Shown here piece by piece: positions 1-5,046 of a DNA stretch of 5,046 bases (position 1 is the first letter of the stretch; each line of letters opens with the position of its first letter). This DNA is from Clostridium sp. CAG:440 (GTDB taxonomy: Bacteria > Bacillota > Clostridia > TANB77 > CAG-508). The position numbers were made by a program, and so were the translations under genes. The notes below the pieces were generated by a model. The model was not told where the DNA came from. It saw only the letters and a program-made list of their open reading frames with translations, and searched no databases. The stretch is taken from the NCBI GenBank assembly GCA_000437215.1, contig FR898630.1, forward strand, positions 1-5,046, read 5' to 3'.

Positions 1-34
1 TTGCCATTTAAACCCGGAACCGGTGGCAATTTTT
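1..34 (-). repeat. Repeat unit U1, truncated by the window edge, inside the 3' end of the desulfurase gene
   Basis: On the minus strand the unit reads ATTGCCACCGG, then TTCC, then GGGTTTAAATGGCAA (30-1), preceded by five A (34-30). It shares ATTGCCACCGG and GGGTTTAAATGGCAA exactly with unit U2 at the other end, and GGTTCCGGGTTT exactly with U3. Its arms ATTGCCA and TGGCAA(T) are inverted repeats, so it can fold as a hairpin on either strand. It is visibly richer in G+C than its surroundings. It is inverted relative to the right-end copies: the ATTGCCACCGG side with its A/T tract faces the unique DNA at both ends. Confidence 0.8.
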
Positions 35-1170
35 CTTAATCTTCTTACTATTTCTTCTAATTTTTCTAATAAATAATCTACATCTTCTTTTGTGTTATCT
101 TCCCCAAAGGTGATTCTTAATGAACTATATGCCACTTCTTGCGGAAGCCCTATTGCAACTAATACATGTGATGGTTTGTTTGAACCAGTTGTACATGCAG
201 AACCGCTTGAAGCACATATTCCATATTGATCTAAATTTAATAATAATGCTTCTCCTTCAATATTTTGGAATGAAAAATTTGTATTTCCAGGTAATCTATT
301 TGTTCTTTCCCCATTTAATTTTACATTTGAAATTCTTTTTTCAACTTCTGAAATAAAATAATCTCTTAGCTCACTTAAATATTTTATATGTTCTGGTAAA
401 TTTTTTTTAGCTAACTCACATGCTTTTCCTAATCCAGCAATTCCCGCCACATTTTCTGTTCCTGCTCTTCTATTTTTTTCTTGATGTCCTCCATCTATAA
501 ATTTTTGAAAATCAATTCCATTTTTTACGTACAATGCTCCAATTCCTTTTGGACCATATATTTTATGTCCTGATAATGATAACATGTCTATCCCCATTTT
601 TTGTACATCTATAAATACATTTCCACACGCTTGGACTGCGTCTGTATGTAATATTATTTTATGTTTTTTTGCTATTTGTGCAATTTTTTCTATTGGTTGT
701 ATTGTTCCAATTTCATTATTGGCAAACATTATGCTAATTAAAATCGTCTCTTCAGTTATAGCATTTTCTAGTTGCTCTAAATCAACTACTCCATCTTCAT
801 TAACCTTTAGGTATGTTACAGCATATCCTTCTTTTTCTAATTCTTTGCATGAATTAAGAACTGCATGATGTTCTATTTTAGATGTAATAATATGCTTTCC
901 TTTATTTTTAGCCAAATGTGCAATTCCCTTTAAAGCTGTATTATCACTTTCAGAGCCTCCTGCTGTAAAAATAATTTCACTTGCATTGCAATTTATAAGT
1001 TCTGCAACATTTTTTCTTGCATCTTCTATAGCTCTTTTGGCACTTCTTCCAATTTTATACATTGATGAAGGATTTCCAAATTCTATACCAAAATATGGAA
1101 TCATTGTTTTAATTACTTCATCTTTAACTTTTGTGGTAGCTGCATTGTCAAAATATCTTATTTCCTCCAT
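1..1170 (-). CDS. Cysteine desulfurase, IscS/NifS type, open at the left edge (no stop in window)
   Basis: PLP-dependent cytosolic enzyme that removes sulfur from L-cysteine as an enzyme-bound persulfide, for Fe-S cluster assembly or tRNA thiolation. I translated it by hand: 390 uninterrupted codons from ATG at 1170. Landmarks are N-terminal YFDNAATT, the PLP-stacking His101 in KIEHHAV, Asp177 in HTDAVQ, the Schiff-base lysine Lys203 in SGHKIYGPKG, RRAGTEN, and the catalytic Cys326 in SSGSACTTGS. The long Cys loop points to the IscS/NifS group rather than SufS. The start is supported by GGAGG at 1175-1179, four bases upstream. The length is already near full for the family. The normal C-terminal helix (VDYLLEKLEEIVRRLRK) ends at codon 380; the last ten codons (IATGSGFKWQ) are encoded by the repeat at 1-30. 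The gene lies 76 bases after the patatin gene with no terminator between. Family call is firm; nifS versus iscS naming and the partner scaffold are not resolved here. Confidence 0.93.
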   Translation of the reverse strand, partial: MEEIRYFDNAATTKVKDEVIKTMIPYFGIEFGNPSSMYKIGRSAKRAIEDARKNVAELINCNASEIIFTAGGSESDNTALKGIAHLAKNKGKHIITSKIEHHAVLNSCKELEKEGYAVTYLKVNEDGVVDLEQLENAITEETILISIMFANNEIGTIQPIEKIAQIAKKHKIILHTDAVQACGNVFIDVQKMGIDMLSLSGHKIYGPKGIGALYVKNGIDFQKFIDGGHQEKNRRAGTENVAGIAGLGKACELAKKNLPEHIKYLSELRDYFISEVEKRISNVKLNGERTNRLPGNTNFSFQNIEGEALLLNLDQYGICASSGSACTTGSNKPSHVLVAIGLPQEVAYSSLRITFGEDNTKEDVDYLLEKLEEIVRRLRKIATGSGFKWQ

Positions 1171-1220
1171 AAAACCTCCGATTAAAAATTTACTTTTTGC
1201 TAGTAATTTTTCTTTATTTT

Positions 1221-1249
1221 ATTATATTCAAGATATTTACAATTATTTA
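1221..1249 (-). promoter_or_regulatory. Weak candidate promoter for the cysteine desulfurase gene
   Basis: A perfect TATAAT lies at 1226-1221 on the minus strand, about 50 bases before the start codon. The hexamer 17 bases upstream (1249-1244, TAAATA) is a poor -35 and overlaps the patatin stop codon. In DNA this AT-rich a TATAAT can arise by chance. Since no terminator separates the two genes, read-through from the patatin gene is at least as likely. Confidence 0.25.
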
Positions 1250-2113
1250 CTTTAAAACTTCTTTTATTTTATCTAATTGTTCTATTGTTTGATTATAGCC
1301 ATATTTATAGCAACTATCTAGTTTTTTTGTATCAAGTAGTCCTGTTTTATCTGTTTGTATTGTTAATATATAATCACTCATTTTTAAGTTTTCCTCAGAT
1401 ATTTTGTTTCCCATTATATCAATTGTACGCATTCCAATATCCATAACATTACTTTTTTCATCAATATCATCTGCTTTAAAATTAACAGCTATTACCTTTG
1501 TTGCTCCTTGTTTTTTTACCTCATTTACTGGAATATTATCAAGTACTCCTCCATCTAAAAATTTATGATTTTTATACTCACATGGGCAAAAAATTGCTGG
1601 AAAACTGCTGCTTGCTCTTACTGCTTTTCCAACGCTTATGTCTGTAATATAGGCAATAGAATTGCTACTATTACTTTTATCACTTTGTGGAGTATAATTT
1701 GTAAAAATATATTCTTTTGAATCATTTAAATCCACCGTTGGTATAACAAGTGGCATTTTTATATCTGAAATTTTGGTAATTTCCTTTTTTAGTGCTAAAT
1801 TATTATATGCCTTTTCAATACTTTCTCCACTTTTAAGACCTATAAATTTATTTTTTTTGCTATTCATAAAATTACTTATTCCAGATATTATTGGTGCTGC
1901 ATTTATATTTATTATTTCATTTGCATATTTTTTAAATAACAAATATATATACATTGGAGAATAGCCAATAGCATATAATGAGGCTATAAGTCCACCAGCA
2001 CTTGTTCCTCCTATTACATCAACTTTTATATCATTTTCTTCCAAAGCCTTAAGAACCCCTGCATGAGCAATTCCACGTATTCCCCCACCTGATAACGCTA
2101 AACCTAATTTCAT
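1247..2113 (-). CDS. Patatin-like phospholipase / RssA-type serine hydrolase
   Basis: Predicted esterase or lipid acyl hydrolase using a Ser-Asp dyad. It has 288 residues, usual for small bacterial patatin-like proteins. The N-terminus carries the glycine-rich oxyanion-hole motif GGGIRG (residues 9-14). The nucleophile elbow is GTSAG, with Ser38 as nucleophile, and DGG at 187-189 supplies the catalytic Asp187. RASSSFPAIFCP before the DGG motif is also typical. I see no signal peptide or membrane segment, so it is probably cytosolic or peripheral. The ATG at 2113 is preceded by AAGGTGG four bases upstream, and the oxyanion motif close behind supports this start. A candidate promoter lies at 2139-2167, downstream of the adhE terminator, so it probably starts a separate transcript that may continue into the desulfurase gene. 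The natural substrate cannot be read from sequence; E. coli RssA is the closest named relative I would suggest, and no regulatory role is implied. Confidence 0.9.
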   Translation of the reverse strand: MKLGLALSGGGIRGIAHAGVLKALEENDIKVDVIGGTSAGGLIASLYAIGYSPMYIYLLFKKYANEIININAAPIISGISNFMNSKKNKFIGLKSGESIEKAYNNLALKKEITKISDIKMPLVIPTVDLNDSKEYIFTNYTPQSDKSNSSNSIAYITDISVGKAVRASSSFPAIFCPCEYKNHKFLDGGVLDNIPVNEVKKQGATKVIAVNFKADDIDEKSNVMDIGMRTIDIMGNKISEENLKMSDYILTIQTDKTGLLDTKKLDSCYKYGYNQTIEQLDKIKEVLK

Positions 2114-2138
2114 TTTTCCACCTTCTTTAATCTTCTAT

Positions 2139-2167
2139 ATTTTATTATTTACTAAATATTGTGTGCA
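2139..2167 (-). promoter_or_regulatory. Candidate sigma-A promoter of the patatin-like gene
   Basis: On the minus strand, TGCACA (2167-2162; 4 of 6 to TTGACA) is followed after 17 bases by TAAAAT (2144-2139; 5 of 6 to TATAAT). Transcription would begin near 2132, leaving a leader of about 19 bases that carries the AAGGTGG ribosome binding site. It lies just downstream of the adhE terminator, where a new promoter is needed. Confidence 0.45.
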
Positions 2168-2201
2168 TAAACATTTTTACTACACTTTGTAAATTTAATT
2201 C

Positions 2202-2250
2202 AAAAAAATCCTATACTGAACTATACTTTTTGTATAATTCAATATAGGAT
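2202..2250 (-). terminator. Rho-independent terminator of adhE
   Basis: Read on the minus strand, the arm at 2250-2232 (ATCCTATATTGAATTATAC) pairs over 19 positions with the arm at 2226-2208 (GTATAGTTCAGTATAGGAT), around an AAAAA loop (2231-2227). The only two non-Watson-Crick positions are G-U wobbles in the RNA. A run of seven T (2208-2202) follows directly, its first base pairing at the stem foot. The stem begins five bases after the adhE stop codon. The long stem is AT-rich but unbroken. On the plus strand there is no comparable T-run after the hairpin, so it appears to act one way. Confidence 0.93.
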
Positions 2251-2255
2251 ATTTA

Positions 2256-4211
2256 TTATTTTCCATAATAACAATCTAACATAATTTGCTTTAATTCAGA
2301 AACTAATGGTAAACGTGGATTTGCAGTTGTACATTGGTCCTCAAATGCTCTATCTGCTAACATATCTACTTTTGCCAAAAATTCTTTTTCATCAATTCCT
2401 GCATCTTTTATTGACTTTGGAATTCCTAAATGTTCATTCATTTGTTTAATTTTTTCTATTAAACTATTAACTCCCTCTTCAACATTATCAGCTTTTAATC
2501 CTAATTTTTTTGCTAGTTCATAATATTTTTGATCAGCAATAAAATATTCATATTTAGGGAATGATACAAATTTAGTAGGTTTTGAACTATTGTATTTTAT
2601 TACATATGGTAATAAAATTGCATTTATTCTTCCATGTGGTATATGGAATTCTGCCCCTAACTTATGTGCTAAAGAATGGTTTATACCTAAAAATGCGTTT
2701 GTAAATGCCATACCTGCAATTGTACTTGCATTATGCATTTTTTCTCTTGCTAATTTATTTGTTCCATCATCATATGCTTGCTCTAGATATGTTACAACTA
2801 ATTCTGATGCTTTTTCTGCTAACCCATCTGTGTAATCTGATGCCATATTTGACACATAACTCTCAATTGCATGTGTTAAAACATCCATACCTGTATCTGC
2901 TGTAACAGATTTTGGAAGACTCATTACTAAATCTGGATCTACAATTGCAACATCTGGTGTTAATTCATAGTCTGCTAACGGATATTTTTTATTTTTTTGT
3001 TTATCTGTTATTACTGCAAATGAAGTTACTTCTGACCCAGTTCCTGATGTTGTTGGTATAGCTACCATTTTAGCTTTTTGTCCAAGTTTTGGGAATTTAT
3101 AAGTACGTTTACGTATATCCATAAATTTTAATTTTAATCCTTCAACATCTGCTTCTGGATGTTCATAAAATAACCACATTCCTTTTGCTGCATCCATAGG
3201 GCTTCCTCCACCAACGGCAATAATTACATCTGGTTTAAAATTATTCATTGCTGCAACACCTTTTTTTATTGTGTCAAAAGATGGATCTGATTCTACTTCA
3301 CTAAAAATTTCTGAATGAACATACTGACTTCTTTTCCTTAAATGATATAATATTTTGTCTACATAGCCAAGTTTTACCATCCCTGGATCTGTAACTATAA
3401 ATGCTCTTTCTATGTCTGGCATTTTTTCTAAATAGGCAATTGATCCTGCCTCAAAATATATTTTTTCTGGAACTTTAAACCATTGCATATTAACTCTCCT
3501 TTTCGCAACTCTTTTTATATTTATTAAATTAACTGATGAAACATTGGCTGTTGTTGAATTTCCACCAAATGAACCACATCCAAGTGTCAATGATGGCATG
3601 TTTGTATTATATATATCTCCAATTGCTCCATGTGTTGATGGTGAATTAACTATTATTCTTCCTGCTTTCATAGTCTCAGAAAATTTTAAAATTGTATCAT
3701 TATCCTCAGAATGTATTACTGCAGAATGGCCTAATCCTCCAAACTCCAATAATTTCTCTGCTTTATTAATTCCTTCTTCTGCATCTTTTACAATGTAATA
3801 AGTTAGAACAGGACTTAGTTTTTCTTTAGAAAATGGATATTTTTCTCCAATTCCTTCTTCATACACAACCAATACCTTTGTGTCTTGTGGTACTTCAAAT
3901 CCTGCATCTTTTGCTATTTTATATGGTGATTGTCCTGGTACATGTGATTTTAATTTAAAACCATATTCTTCTGTATATTCAAACATTGAATCTGATAATT
4001 TTTTCTTTTCCTCTTCACTTACAAAATAGCAACCTGCTTTTCTCATTAAATCTTCAAATTCTTTATATATATCTTTATCTACCAAAACTGCTTGTTCTGA
4101 TGCACATATCATTCCATTGTCAAATGATTTTGAAAGCACTAAATCATTTACAGATGTTGCAAGTTTTGCTGTTTTATCTATATAGCATGGCACATTTCCG
4201 TGGTCCCACAC
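2256..4211 (-). CDS. adhE: adhE C-terminal fragment: rest of the aldehyde dehydrogenase half plus the complete Fe-alcohol dehydrogenase
   Basis: This 651-codon frame contains residues corresponding to 223-869 of the repaired protein: the catalytic-cysteine part of the aldehyde dehydrogenase half, the linker, and the whole iron-dependent alcohol dehydrogenase. The apparent start at 4211 is GTG directly after an in-frame TAG (4214-4212), with no ribosome binding site. Its first four codons are just the out-of-frame reading of the GVGP segment, so it is not a real gene start. If anything is made separately from this frame, the better start is the ATG at 3488, which has a good Shine-Dalgarno sequence. 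Confidence 0.75.
   Translation of the reverse strand: MWDHGNVPCYIDKTAKLATSVNDLVLSKSFDNGMICASEQAVLVDKDIYKEFEDLMRKAGCYFVSEEEKKKLSDSMFEYTEEYGFKLKSHVPGQSPYKIAKDAGFEVPQDTKVLVVYEEGIGEKYPFSKEKLSPVLTYYIVKDAEEGINKAEKLLEFGGLGHSAVIHSEDNDTILKFSETMKAGRIIVNSPSTHGAIGDIYNTNMPSLTLGCGSFGGNSTTANVSSVNLINIKRVAKRRVNMQWFKVPEKIYFEAGSIAYLEKMPDIERAFIVTDPGMVKLGYVDKILYHLRKRSQYVHSEIFSEVESDPSFDTIKKGVAAMNNFKPDVIIAVGGGSPMDAAKGMWLFYEHPEADVEGLKLKFMDIRKRTYKFPKLGQKAKMVAIPTTSGTGSEVTSFAVITDKQKNKKYPLADYELTPDVAIVDPDLVMSLPKSVTADTGMDVLTHAIESYVSNMASDYTDGLAEKASELVVTYLEQAYDDGTNKLAREKMHNASTIAGMAFTNAFLGINHSLAHKLGAEFHIPHGRINAILLPYVIKYNSSKPTKFVSFPKYEYFIADQKYYELAKKLGLKADNVEEGVNSLIEKIKQMNEHLGIPKSIKDAGIDEKEFLAKVDMLADRAFEDQCTTANPRLPLVSELKQIMLDCYYGK
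3486..3503 (-). promoter_or_regulatory. Possible internal ribosome binding site and start for the alcohol dehydrogenase half
   Basis: Within adhE, AAAAGGAG (3503-3496) precedes an in-frame ATG (3488-3486) by seven bases, ideal spacing. The ATG encodes the Met of NMQWFKVPEK, the junction where the alcohol dehydrogenase domain begins, and would give a 410-residue stand-alone enzyme. The purines also encode the K-R-R linker residues common at this place in AdhE proteins, so coincidence from codon choice is quite possible. Confidence 0.35.
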
Positions 4212-4866
4212 CTAAGGCTGGTTTTCCACATGAATATGCTGATTTTACCATTCCTGTACCACCTGTAGCTAATATTAAATTAACATCTGGGTGGTTCATA
4301 AGTTCTCTTGTTGCTAAAATTGATGGTTCTTCTATCCATAAAATGCAATTTTCTGGTGCACCTGCGGCTATTGCAGCATCTCTTACAATTTTTGCCGCTT
4401 CTTTGCTGCATTTTTGTGCTGATGGATGGAATCCAAATATTATTACATTTCTGGTTTTTGCTGAAATTATAGATTTAAACATAACTGTTGAAGTTGGGTT
4501 GGTAACAGGTGTAACCCCTGCTATTATTCCAACTGGCTCTGCAATTTCAACATAATCTTCTTCATCATTTTCATTTATTATTCCAACTGTTTTTTCATAT
4601 TTTATGCTATGATATACATATTCAGTTGCAAACATGTTCTTAGTTATTTTATCTTCATAAATTCCTCTTCCTGTTTCTTCTACTGCAAGTTTTGCAAGTT
4701 CCATATGATGTTCAAGTCCTGCCATTGACATGGCTTTTATGATATTATTTACTGTCTTTTGGTCTAATTTCATGTACTCCTGTGAAGCAATTTTAGCCTT
4801 TTTTACTAAATCATCAATCATTTTCTTTACTTTTGCCTCATCAGTTTGGTTTTCCTTAACTGCCAT
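4174..4866 (-). CDS. adhE: adhE N-terminal fragment: first part of the aldehyde dehydrogenase half
   Basis: This 230-codon frame begins with the true adhE start at 4866: AAGGAGG (4874-4880) lies seven bases upstream and the consensus promoter just beyond. Residues 1-222 follow the AdhE family (EETGRGIYEDK, EPVGIIAGVTPVTNPTST, FHPSAQKCS, ILATGGTGMVKSAY, GKPALGVGP). Residues 223-230 (RKCAMLYR) are frameshift readout before a stop at 4176-4174. It lacks the catalytic cysteine, so the fragment alone should have no dehydrogenase activity. Confidence 0.8.
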   Translation of the reverse strand: MAVKENQTDEAKVKKMIDDLVKKAKIASQEYMKLDQKTVNNIIKAMSMAGLEHHMELAKLAVEETGRGIYEDKITKNMFATEYVYHSIKYEKTVGIINENDEEDYVEIAEPVGIIAGVTPVTNPTSTVMFKSIISAKTRNVIIFGFHPSAQKCSKEAAKIVRDAAIAAGAPENCILWIEEPSILATRELMNHPDVNLILATGGTGMVKSAYSCGKPALGVGPRKCAMLYR

Positions 4867-4871
4867 AAAAT

Positions 4872-4932
4872 TTCCTCCTTATATTCATTTGTATTTACCT
4901 ACATATTATATATTATAAGAAATATTTGTCAA
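4872..4932 (-). promoter_or_regulatory. Consensus sigma-A promoter and ribosome binding site of adhE
   Basis: On the minus strand a perfect TTGACA (4932-4927) and a perfect TATAAT (4910-4905) are separated by 16 bases. Initiation would fall near 4898, giving a leader of about 30 bases that ends in AAGGAGG (4880-4874), seven bases before the ATG at 4866. This predicts strong expression. I find no clear Rex operator (TTGTTAA-N4-TTAACAA type) overlapping it; only an isolated TTGTTA at about 4953-4948 is present, so redox control is not shown by the sequence. Confidence 0.85.
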
Positions 4933-4973
4933 TATTATTCCAAAAAATAACAACACCGCCCAGAAGAAAAAAA

Positions 4974-5005
4974 ATTGCCACCGGCTTAAGGGTTTAAATG
5001 GCAAT
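4974..5005 (+). repeat. Repeat unit U2 (complete), upstream of the adhE promoter
   Basis: This 32-base unit reads ATTGCCACCGG, then CTTAA, then GGGTTTAAATGGCAAT. Its ends ATTGCCA and TGGCAAT are perfect 7-base inverted repeats, and CTTAAG lies in the middle. Eight A (4967-4974) precede it, so on the minus strand it appears as a hairpin followed by eight T, a terminator-like arrangement for any gene entering from the right. It matches U1 exactly in both outer modules but differs in the central one. Confidence 0.8.
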
Positions 5006-5007
5006 AA

Positions 5008-5037
5008 ATTGCAATGGTTCCGGGTTTGGATGGCAAT
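5008..5037 (+). repeat. Repeat unit U3, tandem to U2
   Basis: It starts 34 bases after U2 begins and reads ATTGCAATGG, TTCC, GGGTTTGGATGGCAAT. The centre (GGTTCCGGGTTT) matches U1 rather than its neighbour U2, while the right arm has GG in place of the AA of the other units. The outer inverted repeat is kept with one mismatch. TAA follows CAA in both U2 and U3. The window ends nine bases later, so further units may lie outside. Confidence 0.75.
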
Positions 5038-5046
5038 AATATAATA

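Larger units (their letters stand above)
2256..4866 (-). pseudogene. adhE: adhE, bifunctional acetaldehyde-CoA / alcohol dehydrogenase, interrupted by a one-base frameshift
   Basis: AdhE reduces acetyl-CoA to acetaldehyde with its N-terminal aldehyde dehydrogenase half, then to ethanol with its C-terminal iron-dependent alcohol dehydrogenase half. It uses NADH and typically forms long cytosolic filaments (spirosomes). Here the gene is in two frames. The upstream frame reads ...GKPALGVGP and then diverges at CGG (4200-4198); the family sequence GNVPCYIDKTA resumes one base later in the other frame. Skipping the base at 4200 restores one 869-residue protein, close to the usual 860-900. Repaired numbering: catalytic Cys254 in MICASEQAV; ADH half from about Met460; nucleotide-binding GGGSPMD from 552; probable Fe ligands Asp661, His665, His730 and His744 (GMDVLTHA, NHSLAHK, FHIPHG), all present. 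Everything else is intact, so the lesion is very recent or a sequence error. It is a single-gene transcript with its own promoter and terminator. Confidence 0.88.

Noticed and set aside
584..1255. Plus-strand open frames of about 90 codons at 584-868 and 986-1255
   Set aside because: They are antisense to the well-supported cysteine desulfurase, have no ribosome binding sites and no recognisable motifs.
2160..2187. Operator-like inverted GTGT...ACAC near the patatin promoter
   Set aside because: The arms are only four bases and the spacing is large; this is expected by chance and matches no regulator I can name.
4174..4211. Two genuine separate genes (split AdhE halves)
   Set aside because: The break falls inside the aldehyde dehydrogenase domain, not at the domain boundary. 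The downstream frame has no ribosome binding site, and one base restores the family sequence exactly.
3986..4555. Plus-strand open frame of 189 codons
   Set aside because: It lies entirely antisense to adhE, matches no family I recognise, and its composition is what reverse-complement AT-rich coding sequence gives.
4855..4888. Leader peptide or upstream ORF of adhE (ATG at 4888, ten codons, ending over the adhE start)
   Set aside because: It has no ribosome binding site of its own, contains the adhE Shine-Dalgarno sequence as codons, and shows no regulatory codon run.
1..5046. Terminal inverted repeats of a 5-kb transposon
   Set aside because: The ends are inverted copies, but there is no transposase, integrase or cargo-like gene. 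The cargo is housekeeping genes and the desulfurase runs into the left copy. Contig ends at dispersed repeats are a simpler explanation.
4974..5046. CRISPR array
   Set aside because: The units follow each other with only two bases between them, differ in sequence, and have no unique spacers or cas genes.

Overview
The window is AT-rich DNA from what looks like a low-GC anaerobic Clostridia-type Bacillota. The reasons are strong A/T preference at third codon positions, purine-rich AAGGAGG-type ribosome binding sites, a clostridial-style bifunctional AdhE and an IscS/NifS-type cysteine desulfurase. I cannot name a genus. All three genes lie on the minus strand, so transcription runs from right to left.

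Layout in transcription order. (1) 5046-4867: a non-coding leader holding two tandem copies (4974-5037) of a GC-richer ~31-base repeat, a short unexplained GC-rich patch, and a consensus sigma-A promoter (TTGACA-N16-TATAAT). (2) 4866-2256: adhE, aldehyde/alcohol dehydrogenase. A single extra base at about 4200 splits it into a 230-codon N-terminal ORF and a 651-codon C-terminal ORF; repaired, it would encode 869 residues. A strong intrinsic terminator follows at 2250-2202. (3) 2113-1247: a 288-residue patatin-like (RssA-type) serine hydrolase with its own plausible promoter. (4) 1170-1: an IscS/NifS-type cysteine desulfurase, open for 390 codons to the window edge. Its last codons lie inside another copy of the same repeat found at the right end. 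No intergenic stretch exceeds 300 bases.

The enzymes are ordinary housekeeping functions: fermentative acetyl-CoA reduction to ethanol, lipid or ester hydrolysis, and sulfur mobilisation for Fe-S clusters or tRNA thiolation. Nothing shows that they act together; adhE is insulated by its terminator, while the patatin and desulfurase genes may share a transcript.

The unusual signals are three. A mosaic palindromic repeat family sits at both ends in inverted orientation; it appears to supply the C-terminal codons of the desulfurase and probably its stop codon. A clean one-base frameshift interrupts adhE. A well-formed internal ribosome binding site in adhE lies exactly at the start of the alcohol dehydrogenase half. 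I see no CRISPR array, transposase, phage gene, toxin-antitoxin pair or RNA gene. Because both edges lie in repeat copies, the window may be a contig that broke at repeats (inference).
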